A stretch of 54,680 nt of DNA from CAYVQZ01 sp964453435 (GTDB lineage: Bacteria; Abyssobacteria; SURF-5). Shown here piece after piece: positions 8,285 through 18,074 of this stretch. Every line of letters starts with the position of its first letter. The first letter of the stretch is position 1. The translations under genes and the position numbers were made by a program. The stretch covers positions 1-54,680 of the forward strand of contig CAYVQZ010000037.1 in assembly GCA_964453435.1 (NCBI GenBank). Reading direction: 5' to 3'. The notes below the pieces were generated by a model that was given only the letters and a program-made list of their open reading frames with translations, ran no database searches and was not told the origin of the DNA.

Positions 8285-10894
8285 TCACTGGCTTTCTTCC
8301 GATTTCTGGTTGCCCACGGTCACCAGCACGTATCGTTCAAGGTCAAGAATCCCGGACGCGAGACGCTGAATATCCTCTGCCGTGACCGCGCGAATGTTTT
8401 CATCGTATCGGGTATAGTTATTATAACCGAGTCCGTATAGCTGGTCAAAGGCGGCCTCGGTTGCGAGTTGACCGTTTGTTTGCAGTGCAATGGCGTGTTT
8501 GCCCATGGCCTCGGTCTTTGTACGCCGGAGGCCTTGGGCATCGGGCAGGCTTGCGCGCAGACGGCTGGCAACCTCGAGGAGCCCGTTTATAGCCTCTTCC
8601 CGGTTCTGCGGAACCGTAATAATGTAGAAGACGAGGGCGCCGGGGTCGACCCCGAGGATGTTGAAGGCGCCCACGGAATATGCGAGTCCCCGTTCGTCGC
8701 GCAGCCGTTGAAAAAGCATTCCTCCCTGCCTGTTTAAAAGATTTGTAAGAACCTCGAGCGGATACCGGTCCGGGTCATTGACGGCGATTCCCGGAAACCC
8801 GATCAGGACTGCCAGTTGTTCTTTGTCCATTTCCTTGTGGGCGCTGGCTGTCTTTTCTCGAAAGGGTCCGGATGAGTTTGCTGTTTCCAACTCTTTGCCT
8901 CTCTTCAGATTTCCGAAATAGCGTTGCGCGAGACTGCGAGCCGCAGACTTATCGATGTCGCCGAATATTGCAAGCACCGCCCTGGATGCGACCACATTTT
9001 GCGAGTGGAATTCCGCGAGGTCGTGGGTAGAGAGGGCCTGAACGACTTCGGTCTTCCCCTCCGCCATGAAACCGTACGGATGGTTCGGGAACATGGTTTC
9101 GCGAAGCAGCTGAACCGCCGATGGGAAAATTTTGTCATCGACGCTCTTGATTTCAGCGATAACAGCCGCTTTTTCGCGGTCCACCTCTTTTCCCGGGAAC
9201 GATGGGTTGACGACAACATCCCCGAGCACGGCGAGTCCTGTTTCCAAGTCCCTGCTCAGCATGTCGAGCTCGAAGCCAAGGCTGTTATGACCGGCAAACG
9301 ACCTGATTTTTCCGCCTCGGGATTCGATTGCCAAGGCTATTTCCTCCGCAGTTCGGCTATCGGTCCCCTTAAGCATTGACTTGCTCATCAGGTTCGTGAT
9401 TCCCGCATGTGCCTTCGATTCGGCTCTGGAGCCACCCATGATGAAAAGCCGCACGGCGGCGGTCTCCGTTTCCGGGTCGCTTCGCAACAAAACAGTCAAT
9501 CCATTAGGAAGCACGAAATTTTCGATTTCGGAGGTTGACGCCGTTTGTTCCGTCACGCGGGGTCCCTCGCTCCTTTGGGCTGTTTCCGGAAGCAGTGTCG
9601 CCATGACAAAATTCTCGCTGGCGAAATATTTCCTCACTGCGTGTTGAATGTCCCGGGGGGTCACGTCCTTGATCGACTCGACGTACTGTTCATCAAAGTT
9701 GATGTCGTGGGCGTCAAATTCCCCCGATGCAAGGCTGCGCGCCTGTCCCTCGACCGATTCTCTCGAGAAGATGTATGCGGAGAGCGCTTTCGCCCTTGCA
9801 GTGTCGAGTTCCTCGGAAGGGAGTTCATGCGATTTGAGCCGCTCAATTTGTTTCCACACCTCTTTTTCCACGACGTCACGGTTTTCCGGTTCGAATGTGC
9901 TGAATATCCAGAACATGCCGGGATCGCGCGGAGTCGCCGACCAGGCTCTTATGTCATAGACGAGCCCTTTTTCCCGTAGTTCTCTGTATAGCCTTGAAGT
10001 GTCGCCTCCGCCGAGAATGATCGCCAACACATCCATTGCATACATATCCTCCGAATAGAAACCGGGCCCGTGAAAACCCATCATGGATTGGGCGACCGCC
10101 ACCCGGAATTTCTCTGCTCTTCGTCGGGGACTCCTCTGAGGCGGTTCTTCGGGAACGACGGTCGGCGAGAGCGAGCCCCGTTCGAAATCACGAAACGCTT
10201 CGCGTATTTTCGGAAGGGCCTCATCCGCGTCGAAATTGCCCACGGCTACAAAAATGATGTTGTTGGGCACATAGAACCTCTTGTAATATGTCAACAGGTC
10301 GTCTCTCGTAAGTTTTCTGAACAGGCTCTCGTAACCAATTACGGGATTCCTGTAAGGGTGAACGGCGTAAGCCGTTTTATTAGCCATATGATAGAGCCGC
10401 CGGAACGGGTCGTCTTGATTCATTTTTATCTCTTTCAGGATAACGTTCCGTTCTCGCTCAACTTCTTCCGGGTCGAGCTTGGAGCGCATGAGCACATCGG
10501 CCATGATATCGAGGACATTATCGAAGTAGTCGCTGTGGAACGTGACGTAGTACACGGTCCTATCGGACCCCGTGTACGCGTTGGTCCGGCCGCCTGCTTC
10601 CTTGACCTCGAGGCCGATCTGCCCCACGCCCCGCCGGTCGGTGCCCTTGAAAAGCATATGTTCGACGAAATGAGAGATTCCGCTGCCGCTGAATTCCTGT
10701 TCCGTGATGGCGCCCGCCTTCACCCATGCCTGCATGGTGACAACGGGCGCCCTGTGATTTTCCCGGAGAATGACGGTCATTCCGTTTTCCAATATTTCTC
10801 GAACGGGGGCGTTCTCCGCAGCGGTGGCCAAGCGCCCGTTTGGAAACAAAGAGAAGATTAAAACAACGAGGAAGATTCGCTTGAAATATCCCAT
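8285..10894 (-). CDS. Exported M16 family zinc peptidase, two-domain
   Basis: 869 residues from the ATG at 10894, which begins a clear signal peptide (KRIFLVVLIFSLF, cleavage near ATAAE). The N-terminal half carries the inverted zinc motif HFVEH (H75, E78, H79) and a downstream Glu-rich helix (LDPEEVERERNVILKEI). The second half repeats the fold without the zinc motif, as usual in two-domain M16 proteins such as PqqL and processing-peptidase relatives, which enclose short peptides. Expected in the periplasm or outer envelope. The longer frame to 10972 lacks a good ribosome site. Divergent from the AsmA-like gene; the DUF6485 gene follows. Confidence 0.9.
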   Translation of the reverse strand: MGYFKRIFLVVLIFSLFPNGRLATAAENAPVREILENGMTVILRENHRAPVVTMQAWVKAGAITEQEFSGSGISHFVEHMLFKGTDRRGVGQIGLEVKEAGGRTNAYTGSDRTVYYVTFHSDYFDNVLDIMADVLMRSKLDPEEVERERNVILKEIKMNQDDPFRRLYHMANKTAYAVHPYRNPVIGYESLFRKLTRDDLLTYYKRFYVPNNIIFVAVGNFDADEALPKIREAFRDFERGSLSPTVVPEEPPQRSPRRRAEKFRVAVAQSMMGFHGPGFYSEDMYAMDVLAIILGGGDTSRLYRELREKGLVYDIRAWSATPRDPGMFWIFSTFEPENRDVVEKEVWKQIERLKSHELPSEELDTARAKALSAYIFSRESVEGQARSLASGEFDAHDINFDEQYVESIKDVTPRDIQHAVRKYFASENFVMATLLPETAQRSEGPRVTEQTASTSEIENFVLPNGLTVLLRSDPETETAAVRLFIMGGSRAESKAHAGITNLMSKSMLKGTDSRTAEEIALAIESRGGKIRSFAGHNSLGFELDMLSRDLETGLAVLGDVVVNPSFPGKEVDREKAAVIAEIKSVDDKIFPSAVQLLRETMFPNHPYGFMAEGKTEVVQALSTHDLAEFHSQNVVASRAVLAIFGDIDKSAARSLAQRYFGNLKRGKELETANSSGPFREKTASAHKEMDKEQLAVLIGFPGIAVNDPDRYPLEVLTNLLNRQGGMLFQRLRDERGLAYSVGAFNILGVDPGALVFYIITVPQNREEAINGLLEVASRLRASLPDAQGLRRTKTEAMGKHAIALQTNGQLATEAAFDQLYGLGYNNYTRYDENIRAVTAEDIQRLASGILDLERYVLVTVGNQKSEESQ

Positions 10895-11072
10895 ATCATG
10901 CTCCTGATTTCGGGGTTTGCTTACGGAAACTTCCAAAAGTCTCATGCTTTCCGCCGTCGAAGAGTAATTCATCGGCCTTCTTGTTATGATTATGTCACAA
11001 GATTATCCGGAATTACATGAATCATGATTATAACAGAACTCGTGGAGGGGAACCGGGATTTCGAGGGTTTTT

Positions 11073-11101
11073 TTGCCCTTCACGGTAACGGGTGATAAAA
11101 T
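11073..11101 (+). promoter_or_regulatory. Possible promoter of the AsmA-like operon
   Basis: TTGCCC (11073-11078), 17-bp spacer, TAAAAT (11096-11101), about 45 nt before the ATG at 11147. The match is moderate. Confidence 0.35.
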
Positions 11102-11146
11102 CATGAGAAGCATGAAAACCTGCGCGAAAGGCTCTCAAATAACACC

Positions 11147-14100
11147 ATGACCGGAAGAACAAAAAGGGTCGCATTTTTTTCGGCCGGAGTCTTCTTTTTT
11201 TTGCTTCTCGGGGTCGTGCTGACGGCGCGATGGTTTGTTGTCAGCGGACGGCTGAAAACATTCCTCGAGCAGCGGGTGAGAGAGTTCACCGGCATGGAAC
11301 TGCGAGTGCGATCGCTGCATTTTTCGTGGCCGCTCGGCGCGAAGCTGGATGATGTCATTTTGGCTGTCCCCGGTCGTGAGGATGAGCCTCTGTTCACGTG
11401 TCAAACCGTCAGAATCAGGGGAACTCTCGGCGGTCTGCTTCGCAGGCGTCTTGCTTCACTGACATTGATTTCGCCGACGATTTCCATAAAAGAAAATGGT
11501 GAGAAACCCGCTTTCCCCGCCTTCCCCTCAAGAGAGGGCGGCGGAGGGTTCTCTCTCGGAGCCGTCGGCATAATGAACGGGCAAATCGATGTCGACATGA
11601 GCGAGCTGAGGGCGAATGTGCAAGGAATCACCTCAACGATGAGCGAGCCGCTTGTACATATCGCCGACACGAAGAACATCCGCGTGAGCATTGGAACGGC
11701 TGAGTTTGCAGTAAAAGGCGAGGCAACGGAAATCCCTGTTGTTTTCAAAAATGTCGATGCTAAGTTTTCGATTCGCCCGAAACCGGAAGCAATCGAGATT
11801 GAGGCGCATATAGACACGAGCCTGACGGCCAATGTTCCCTATTTGTTACTGCCGCCGGACATTCCCGTCGGCCTGTCCTTTGCAGTCGATTATTCTCAGC
11901 AGAGAAATTCGCTGGAAAACGGAATATTCGACTTCTCGGTCCCACTGTTTTCCGATGTGCGCCTGTTCGGTTCTATCGCCAATTTGAGTGACGATAGCCC
12001 GACAATCGACCTCAGTTTAACGGTAACCGCTCCCGAGATTGCTGAACTTCTTGAATACAACGAGCTGTTTCAACGTCCTATCTACAGAGACGTCACGGCG
12101 GGTGGAATCCTGCGCCTGACCGGCGAGGTGACCGGTAAGCTCGGAGAGCCGACGATTTCCCTGACAGCCGAAACCAGGAACACCCGAATTCAATGGAAGG
12201 ACATCGAGCTGAAAGGGGCACAAGTGGAAATACCGTTGATAGTGGATGGCGGGCGAGTCACCTTTGGACCTGGTTCCATGAAAGCCGAGAGAGTATTTGT
12301 TCCCGTGAAGGGTGAAGCGATCGAGGCGAATTCCGTGAGCGCGTCGTTTTTCGGGGACACCTCACACCTTTCGGTGAAAGACCTTTCGGCGAATCTCAAA
12401 GATATCGGCCGAATCGAAGCGCGGGGAACATACGACTTGGATTCGGGCATCATACGGGCAACAAGCCGCCTGTCGGATGCGTCCGTAACAAGGTTGCTTT
12501 CTTTCGTGTCGTCCGCCGGATATGAAATGCCGGCGGGAACCACAGCAGCGGGGAAGCTGGATTTTGAGTGCACCGCGGAGACGGCCCTTGCTTCCGGAAT
12601 GGAACGAGTGCAGGCGAATTATCGTCTCTCTCTCGAAGACGGAGAGGTGTCCTCGGGCGAGTTCATGATGGCCGCGGGCATTCATTGCAACCTGACAGGA
12701 GATGTCGGCGGAGAGCCAGATACCGGCATATGGATTTTTAACACAGAGGGTGACGTCGGCAATTTCGAAATGCTGATTCAGTCTTTTTATAAAGATTTTT
12801 CGAACCAGACCTACCGGTTTTCAGCGTCCGGCGAATACTCGAGTGGTGACGGACGCCTTCGAGATGCGATAACGAGAATCGACCTTGGAAGAATCGGCGA
12901 AATGACGGCGCGCGGAGAGGTCAAGCTCGCGTCACAGCGTGAAATGAATCTTACGCTGGAGTCGGGCGGCATAGACCTTGATGCGTTTTTCGAGGAGTTC
13001 GGCGAACAGTTGTTTTCCGAGCCGTACCCGTTTCTGCGGGGAGCGACAATCGGAGGCGTTCTGTCGGGAAGGTGCGCACTCGGAGTGCACGACGACCAGT
13101 GGAACCTCGAAGGCAGCCTTCGCCTTGCTGAGGGCAGCGCAATGCTTGGCGAAGACGTGCTGGAAGTGACGTCGGCCAGCGCCAGTCTGCCGTTCTCTGT
13201 TTTCAAACCGAGGAAGGGCGTTCAAGCCGAGGCGGTCAGCTTTACCGAGAGCGACTATGGCGTACTCAGTTTCGACAACGTTGCGGTTGGACCAATAGAG
13301 ACCGGCCCGCTGGCGTTCGAGGTTGCGATAAAGGAGAACTCTCTGCGCATCAGGGACCCGAAACCGGTCAACGTTTTGAAGGGCACTGTCGATTTCGGTC
13401 GGGTGAACGGCGACCGTTTGCTCGACGATTCGGCTCGTGTCTCGACTTCGCTGACGGCACACAACATTGACTTGCGCAGCGCCTCGGAAGCCTTTGGTCT
13501 GCCGGTAACCCTCGACGGGTCCTTAAACGCGCGCTTTCCATCGGTCGTGCTTATCGCAGATTCTCTGATAACAGAGGGTGCGGCAAGGATCGAGACATTC
13601 GGCGGAACAATTGACATTGATTCGGTCGGGGTCGATCAACCGCTCTCGCCCGTTCGGACCTTCAAAGCGGACGTTGAGTTCAGGAACATGGACCTGAGCC
13701 AGATCACGGAGGCGGTGGGATTCGGCAGGATCAGCGGAATCATGGAGGGAACGCTGGAGGGGCTTGAGATATCGCAGGGTCAGGCGGCGGCGTTTGTCGC
13801 CGATTTCGAGACAGTCGATCGAAGGGGCGTGTCCCAGAGGATTAATTTCGATGCCGTTCAAAACATCACGATACTCGGGACCGGCCGTGGTTTCCAGGCG
13901 AGCGTGAGCCGCGGCTTCGCTTCTTTCTTCAATGAGTTCCGGTATGATAAGATCGGATTTCACATGTCCTTAAAGAATGATAATTTCAGGATGAAAGGGA
14001 AGGTGGTGGAAGGCGACACAGAGTACTTTGTCAAGGGAGTGTTTTTCGGACCGTCGATCAATGTGATCAACCGTAACCCAGGCCAGACAATAAGCTTCAA

Positions 14101-14185
14101 ATCCATGCTCGAGAGAATCAACCGCGTCAGAACAAAAGAAGCGGCGGGGGAAAACGATGATTTGTCGAAATCGAACCCACAATAA
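11147..14185 (+). CDS. AsmA/YdbH-like envelope bridge protein
   Basis: 1012 residues. One N-terminal membrane anchor (about residues 7-29) is followed by a long beta-strand-rich periplasmic region with no enzyme motifs. The opening (VVSGRLKTFLEQRVREFTG, then LDDVILAV) resembles the chorein-like N-terminus of AsmA-family proteins, which form grooved beta structures moving lipids between membranes. It ends 18 bp before a DUF1318 (YdbL) type lipoprotein. In E. coli ydbH-ynbE-ydbL has this order and is reported to form an intermembrane lipid bridge. YdbH-like is therefore favoured over TamB or YhdP, but this rests on context and fold style. Confidence 0.65.
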   Translation: MTGRTKRVAFFSAGVFFFLLLGVVLTARWFVVSGRLKTFLEQRVREFTGMELRVRSLHFSWPLGAKLDDVILAVPGREDEPLFTCQTVRIRGTLGGLLRRRLASLTLISPTISIKENGEKPAFPAFPSREGGGGFSLGAVGIMNGQIDVDMSELRANVQGITSTMSEPLVHIADTKNIRVSIGTAEFAVKGEATEIPVVFKNVDAKFSIRPKPEAIEIEAHIDTSLTANVPYLLLPPDIPVGLSFAVDYSQQRNSLENGIFDFSVPLFSDVRLFGSIANLSDDSPTIDLSLTVTAPEIAELLEYNELFQRPIYRDVTAGGILRLTGEVTGKLGEPTISLTAETRNTRIQWKDIELKGAQVEIPLIVDGGRVTFGPGSMKAERVFVPVKGEAIEANSVSASFFGDTSHLSVKDLSANLKDIGRIEARGTYDLDSGIIRATSRLSDASVTRLLSFVSSAGYEMPAGTTAAGKLDFECTAETALASGMERVQANYRLSLEDGEVSSGEFMMAAGIHCNLTGDVGGEPDTGIWIFNTEGDVGNFEMLIQSFYKDFSNQTYRFSASGEYSSGDGRLRDAITRIDLGRIGEMTARGEVKLASQREMNLTLESGGIDLDAFFEEFGEQLFSEPYPFLRGATIGGVLSGRCALGVHDDQWNLEGSLRLAEGSAMLGEDVLEVTSASASLPFSVFKPRKGVQAEAVSFTESDYGVLSFDNVAVGPIETGPLAFEVAIKENSLRIRDPKPVNVLKGTVDFGRVNGDRLLDDSARVSTSLTAHNIDLRSASEAFGLPVTLDGSLNARFPSVVLIADSLITEGAARIETFGGTIDIDSVGVDQPLSPVRTFKADVEFRNMDLSQITEAVGFGRISGIMEGTLEGLEISQGQAAAFVADFETVDRRGVSQRINFDAVQNITILGTGRGFQASVSRGFASFFNEFRYDKIGFHMSLKNDNFRMKGKVVEGDTEYFVKGVFFGPSINVINRNPGQTISFKSMLERINRVRTKEAAGENDDLSKSNPQ

Positions 14186-14203
14186 GAAGATTGGAGGCAA
14201 GAG

Positions 14204-14797
14204 ATGAGAAAGTCGATTTTTGTTGCTGGCATCGCAGTCGCGTTGTCCGCTCTCACATGTGTAACGGTCAATGTTTACTTTCCGGCCGCCGAAGTACAGC
14301 GGGCAGCAGACAAAATCGTTGAAGACGTTCGCGGCACGGAGTCTTCTTCGACGTCGTCAGAAATTCCGCCTCAGGAGAGCACCCTGAGGGATACGCTGAA
14401 AATGATGCTCTCTTTGGAGAAGACGGCGTATGCCCAGGCGGACATAAATGTGACAACGCCGAACATTCGCGCACTCAAGGCCTCACTGAAAGAACGGTTC
14501 CCGTCGTTAAAGCCGCTCTATGAGGCCGGAGTAATAGGTGAGACAAACGACGGCCTTTTGAGTATCCGTTCGCTCGAGGGATTGAGCCTCAAGGAAAAGG
14601 CCGACACCAAGAAGCTGGTGGAGGCGGAAAATTCGGACAGGGAAAAACTCTACACGGAAATCGCCAAGGCAAACGATCTCCCATCGGACACGATTCCGCA
14701 GATCAAAGAGCTCTTTGCCAACAGTTGGATTAAAGACGCCAAACCCGGCTGGTGGATTCAGAAAGATAACGGAGAGTGGGTCAAGAAGAACTCGTAG
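14204..14797 (+). CDS. DUF1318 (YdbL-like) protein with YnbE-like lipoprotein N-terminus
   Basis: 197 residues. A signal peptide leads to C19 in ALTCVTVNVYFPAAEV, a likely lipoprotein site although Thr at -1 is unusual. A Ser/Pro-rich linker follows (about residues 45-70). The C-terminal part (residues 85-197, with NIRALKASLKERFPSL, GVIGETNDGLL and WIQKDNGEWV) is typical of DUF1318/YdbL proteins. The TVNVYFP start resembles the short strand of YnbE lipoproteins, so the two E. coli proteins may be fused here. A strong Shine-Dalgarno sequence (GGAGG, 6 nt) supports the start. It should act with the AsmA-like protein encoded just upstream. A hairpin separates it from the convergent HU gene. Confidence 0.75.
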   Translation: MRKSIFVAGIAVALSALTCVTVNVYFPAAEVQRAADKIVEDVRGTESSSTSSEIPPQESTLRDTLKMMLSLEKTAYAQADINVTTPNIRALKASLKERFPSLKPLYEAGVIGETNDGLLSIRSLEGLSLKEKADTKKLVEAENSDREKLYTEIAKANDLPSDTIPQIKELFANSWIKDAKPGWWIQKDNGEWVKKNS

Positions 14798-14819
14798 GGA
14801 GAAACGAACGAAAGAGTGA

Positions 14820-14842
14820 AGGCGCCTCTGCTTGAGGCGCCT
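14820..14842. terminator. Bidirectional terminator-like hairpin
   Basis: Perfect 9-bp inverted repeat (14820-14828 and 14834-14842) with a 5-nt loop, midway between the convergent YdbL-like and HU genes. T-rich flanking sequence is modest on both sides. Confidence 0.6.
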
Positions 14843-14872
14843 CTCACGCTTAAAAAGAAGAATGCCTGAAGA

Positions 14873-15142
14873 TTAAATGTTGCTTTTGAAAGCTTGTCCG
14901 GCCTTGAAGCCTATTGTTTTCCCCGCCTTAATAGAGATAGCCTCGCCGGTCCTCGGGTTGCGTCCCTTCCGCGCTTTCCGTTTGCGAACGTCGAAGGTTC
15001 CAAAACCTGCGAGTTGAACCTTTTTGTCTTTCTTGAGGCCCTTCTTGATGTTTTCAATCACGGAATTAACCGCTCGCTCGGAAGCTGCCTTGCTTTCCTT
15101 CAGGTCCTTCGCCACTGCTTCAACCAGTTCACCTTTGTTCAT
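14873..15142 (-). CDS. hup: HU family DNA-binding protein
   Basis: 89 residues, the normal HU length. HU is a small dimeric protein that bends and compacts DNA. The N-terminal helices (MNKGELVEAVAKDL, KKGLKKDKKVQLAGFGTF) are followed by the DNA-binding arm with RKARKGRNPRTGEAI and the C-terminal KAGKTIGFKAGQAFK. The start at 15142 has an excellent AGGAG site, six codons inside the longest frame. IHF is less likely because the gene stands alone and the arm reads like HU. A promoter with an A-tract spacer lies about 150 bp upstream. Confidence 0.95.
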   Translation of the reverse strand: MNKGELVEAVAKDLKESKAASERAVNSVIENIKKGLKKDKKVQLAGFGTFDVRKRKARKGRNPRTGEAISIKAGKTIGFKAGQAFKSNI

Positions 15143-15555
15143 GAATTCTCTCCTTTCCACTCTCCCGCGGAATTGCTTGGAAAAGACCTTTCCTCGAGCG
15201 CGCCGAAACCGTTTGCTCGAGCACGCGCCCCTTTTCAGTTCTCATTGCAGCTTTCAATAAACGAAAACCGAATCTTCCGAAAACTGCGCGGGATTATATC
15301 AAAAAAAAAATAAGCATGCAAGACATTTCTCACGGACGGTTCCTCTGCTCTTTGGAGGGGGAAAAGAATCGACAATCTTTTTAGCTGAACAAACCGAAGC
15401 GCCGCGTTTTGCGGAATTGATTGACCGACTGCCCGCCATGCATTGGCCGTATGAAGCGTGAACACGCTCATTCCCCCGGGAATTCGGCGAAAGACTCTCT
15501 GCTCCGCCCGCCGCGCGGCCTTCCGTTGGCGCTTTCGAGAATCGTGATGGCGCCG
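15143..15555. other. Non-coding interval between gspF and hup
   Basis: 413 bp holding the hup promoter (15293-15321) and its leader of about 145 nt. No clear terminator for the gsp operon and no convincing gene were seen. The rest shows no structure I can name. Confidence 0.5.
15293..15321 (-). promoter_or_regulatory. Sigma-70 promoter of hup
   Basis: Minus-strand TTGCAT (15316-15321), 17-bp spacer containing ten consecutive Ts, TATAAT (15293-15298). The start is near 15286. Confidence 0.6.
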
Positions 15556-16758
15556 TCAGACCGACCCGGTCACCTGATTAATGATCGAGACGTATGGCCA
15601 GAAAAACGAAAGCGTAAGAAACAGAACTATCAACCCGAGCCCGAGTATCATGATGGGTTCAATAAGCGACCTCAAAGTGCCAACCGCAGTTTCCACTTCC
15701 TGTTCGTATATCCGCGCCATTTGCCGCGATATCTTTTCGAGGGAGCCCGATTCCTCCCCTGTCGCGAGCATATCCGTCGCCAGCGGAGGAAACACTTTTG
15801 ATCGCCTCAAAGGCTTTTCGAGCCCCTCTCCTCGTTCGATTGATTCGCGCACGTGATGCAGGTCTTGCGCGAACGCGGTGTTCCCTACGGCTTCCTTGGT
15901 GAGGTCAAGCGTTTCAAGAATAGAGATACCCGAGTTCAAAAGAGTCGCAAATGTGTGGGCAAAATCGGCTACGACCCGCTTGGTTATTACGGACCCGAAC
16001 ACGGGCATTCGCATTTTCCAATAGTCAATGTGCAATCGCCCCATCGGTGTCCGCGAATACGCCCATACAGCGGCCACAATACCCGCGATGAGTAGCAGCC
16101 ACAGCCACCACAGGTTCACCAGTCCGTGCGTGAACGCCAGCGCCCCGCGCGTTATAACCGGCAACTCGATGTCGAAAGCGATGAACAAGGTTTCAAACTC
16201 GGGGACAACGAACACGAAGTAGAGGATCAGCACGGCAATGGCGGCAATGAAAATGACGAAGGGGTAGGCGAGAGCCGACCTGACCTGCCGTCGAATCAGC
16301 GTTTTCTTTTCCCGGTAATCCGCGAGCCGATTCAGAATTTCGGTAAGCGTGCCCGAGGTCTCGCCGGCGCGAATAATGCTTACGAACAGGTGGTTGAAAT
16401 ATTTGGGATGATACGAGAGGGATTGCCAGAAAGTGTTCCCCGATTCGATCCTGTTGCCGACATCTTTCAGGACGGCGCCGAACGTTCTGTTTGATGTTCG
16501 TTCGGCCAGTGTGTTGATCGCCCGCAGCAATGTCACGCCCGCTTCGAGCAACATGGTTACCTGTCTCAGAAAAGATGTGACGATCTCATCCGAAATTCCT
16601 TTCCCGAAAGAGATGCGTTGAATCTTTTCGAACAAGGAAACTTCCTCCACGGCCTTTGGAACGTCGCCTTCGAAACGAATCTGCATATCTCCGCTTGCAC
16701 GGGAGGTGTCTGCAGCACGAGCCTTTTCCTGCTTGTCTTTTTGGTCTGGCATTTCCAT
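15556..16758 (-). CDS. gspF: Type II secretion inner-membrane protein GspF
   Basis: 400 residues, the usual GspF/PilC length. Two repeats of the T2SSF helical domain are visible: VTSFLRQVTMLLEAGVTLLRA starting near residue 60, and VADFAHTFATLLNSGISIL in the second half. Three membrane segments are present, including FVIFIAAIAVLILYFVFVV and a C-terminal IMILGLGLIVLFLTLSFF. GspF is the membrane platform that couples the cytoplasmic ATPase to pseudopilus assembly. It is the last gene of the operon, 63 bp after the second ATPase gene. A start two codons downstream (16752) has equally good ribosome-site spacing. Confidence 0.9.
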   Translation of the reverse strand: MEMPDQKDKQEKARAADTSRASGDMQIRFEGDVPKAVEEVSLFEKIQRISFGKGISDEIVTSFLRQVTMLLEAGVTLLRAINTLAERTSNRTFGAVLKDVGNRIESGNTFWQSLSYHPKYFNHLFVSIIRAGETSGTLTEILNRLADYREKKTLIRRQVRSALAYPFVIFIAAIAVLILYFVFVVPEFETLFIAFDIELPVITRGALAFTHGLVNLWWLWLLLIAGIVAAVWAYSRTPMGRLHIDYWKMRMPVFGSVITKRVVADFAHTFATLLNSGISILETLDLTKEAVGNTAFAQDLHHVRESIERGEGLEKPLRRSKVFPPLATDMLATGEESGSLEKISRQMARIYEQEVETAVGTLRSLIEPIMILGLGLIVLFLTLSFFWPYVSIINQVTGSV

Positions 16759-16821
16759 CTATCCTCCCCTGGCAGTTTTCCAAACAGTTCCCCGGGCAGA
16801 AAACAATCGTAGGATCCTTTT

Positions 16822-18066
16822 TCACGCGCCGATCGCGCGCAAAACCTCCTCGGCGGTGGTAATACCTGCGCCAACCTTTTGAGCCCCTCTATCACGAAGA
16901 AACTTCATGTTTCTCTGTATTTCCGTTTTCCCGATTTCGTCTACCGGGACTCCCGTTGTTATTTTCGTTTTCATTTCCTCATCCACTTTCAGTGTTTCGA
17001 AAATGCCGGTGCGTCCATAGAAACCGGTGTAGTTGCAATTTGGGCAGCCTGTCCCCTGAAAGAACGGGCCGTCCGTCTCGGACAAGCGCAACTCGGCCAG
17101 CAGCCCTGCTGCGGGGGCATACTCTTCTTTACATTGGTCGCAGTTCAGCCGAACGAGCCGTTGGGCGATGACAAGGTTCAGCGCGCTCGCAATCATAAAC
17201 GACCTGATTCCCATGTGCCGCATGGCCGTAATTGTTTCGAGCGCATTATTGGTGTGCATGGTGCTCAACACCCTGTGCCCCGTCGCCGCCGCCCGCACGG
17301 CAATGTGGGCGGACTCGTCGTCGCGTATTTCGCCAACCATCAGTGTATCTATATCAAGACGGAGCGCTCCGCGCAAGACCCGTGAAAAGGTCCGGTCGGC
17401 CGGCACATTCACCTGCACCTGGTTGACCCCTTTAAGCTGAAATTCGACCGGGTCTTCAATCGTCAGGATATTTTCTGCGAGCACATTCAACTTGTTTAAG
17501 ACGGCGTACAGCGTAGTTGTCTTCCCGGAGCCCATAGGACCGGTAACCAGCAGCATCCCGCCTTTCCGCTGCACGAATTTCTCGACCGGCCGCTGGTCAT
17601 CGGGGTCCATGCCGAGTTCTTCAAGGCCTTGTATTATATTGGCCGATCCGAGAAACCTGAGCACAAGCTTTTCGCCGAGATACGTTGGAACACTGGCTAC
17701 GCGCAGGTCGGTGGCCCGCGATGACAAGCGCGCCGTGAAGTGGCCGTCCTGGGGCGTTCGCGTGTTCGTTATGTCCATATTACACAGTATCTTGATTCGG
17801 CTGATAACTCCGGGTTCGACTTCCTTCGGCAGGTCGATAACATCATAGAGTTCGCCGTCGATCCGAAATCGAACTCGCAAACCGTCCTCCTGCGAGTCAA
17901 AGTGGATATCGGTTGCCCGCGAGTTCGCCGCACTCTCCATAATGACCTCCACCAGGTCTACGGCAGAGCTCCGGCCGGAGAGTTGCTTCAGCCGTTCAAC
18001 CCCCTCCTCGAAGGCGCCACCCTTCTCGGGAACCGCCCCGCCGGATTCTTCCCTTGTGTCTTCCAT
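16822..18066 (-). CDS. Second GspE/PilB-type secretion ATPase
   Basis: 414 residues. It has the N2 and C-terminal ATPase domains but not the usual longer N1 region. Visible motifs: SRATDIHFD, RFRIDGELYD, Walker A GPMGSGKTTT, Asp-box TIEDPVE, Walker B LMVGEIRDDES, His-box GHRVLSTMHTNNA and a four-cysteine zinc site (CDQC, CPNC). It departs from consensus where LRLDIDTLMVGEIR replaces the common LRQDPDxILVGEIR. It lies 8 bp after a paralogue, so it arose by tandem duplication. It may power a distinct step, such as pseudopilus retraction, or pair with the other ATPase; neither is proven. Confidence 0.85.
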   Translation of the reverse strand: MEDTREESGGAVPEKGGAFEEGVERLKQLSGRSSAVDLVEVIMESAANSRATDIHFDSQEDGLRVRFRIDGELYDVIDLPKEVEPGVISRIKILCNMDITNTRTPQDGHFTARLSSRATDLRVASVPTYLGEKLVLRFLGSANIIQGLEELGMDPDDQRPVEKFVQRKGGMLLVTGPMGSGKTTTLYAVLNKLNVLAENILTIEDPVEFQLKGVNQVQVNVPADRTFSRVLRGALRLDIDTLMVGEIRDDESAHIAVRAAATGHRVLSTMHTNNALETITAMRHMGIRSFMIASALNLVIAQRLVRLNCDQCKEEYAPAAGLLAELRLSETDGPFFQGTGCPNCNYTGFYGRTGIFETLKVDEEMKTKITTGVPVDEIGKTEIQRNMKFLRDRGAQKVGAGITTAEEVLRAIGA

Positions 18067-18074
18067 TCTCTTGT

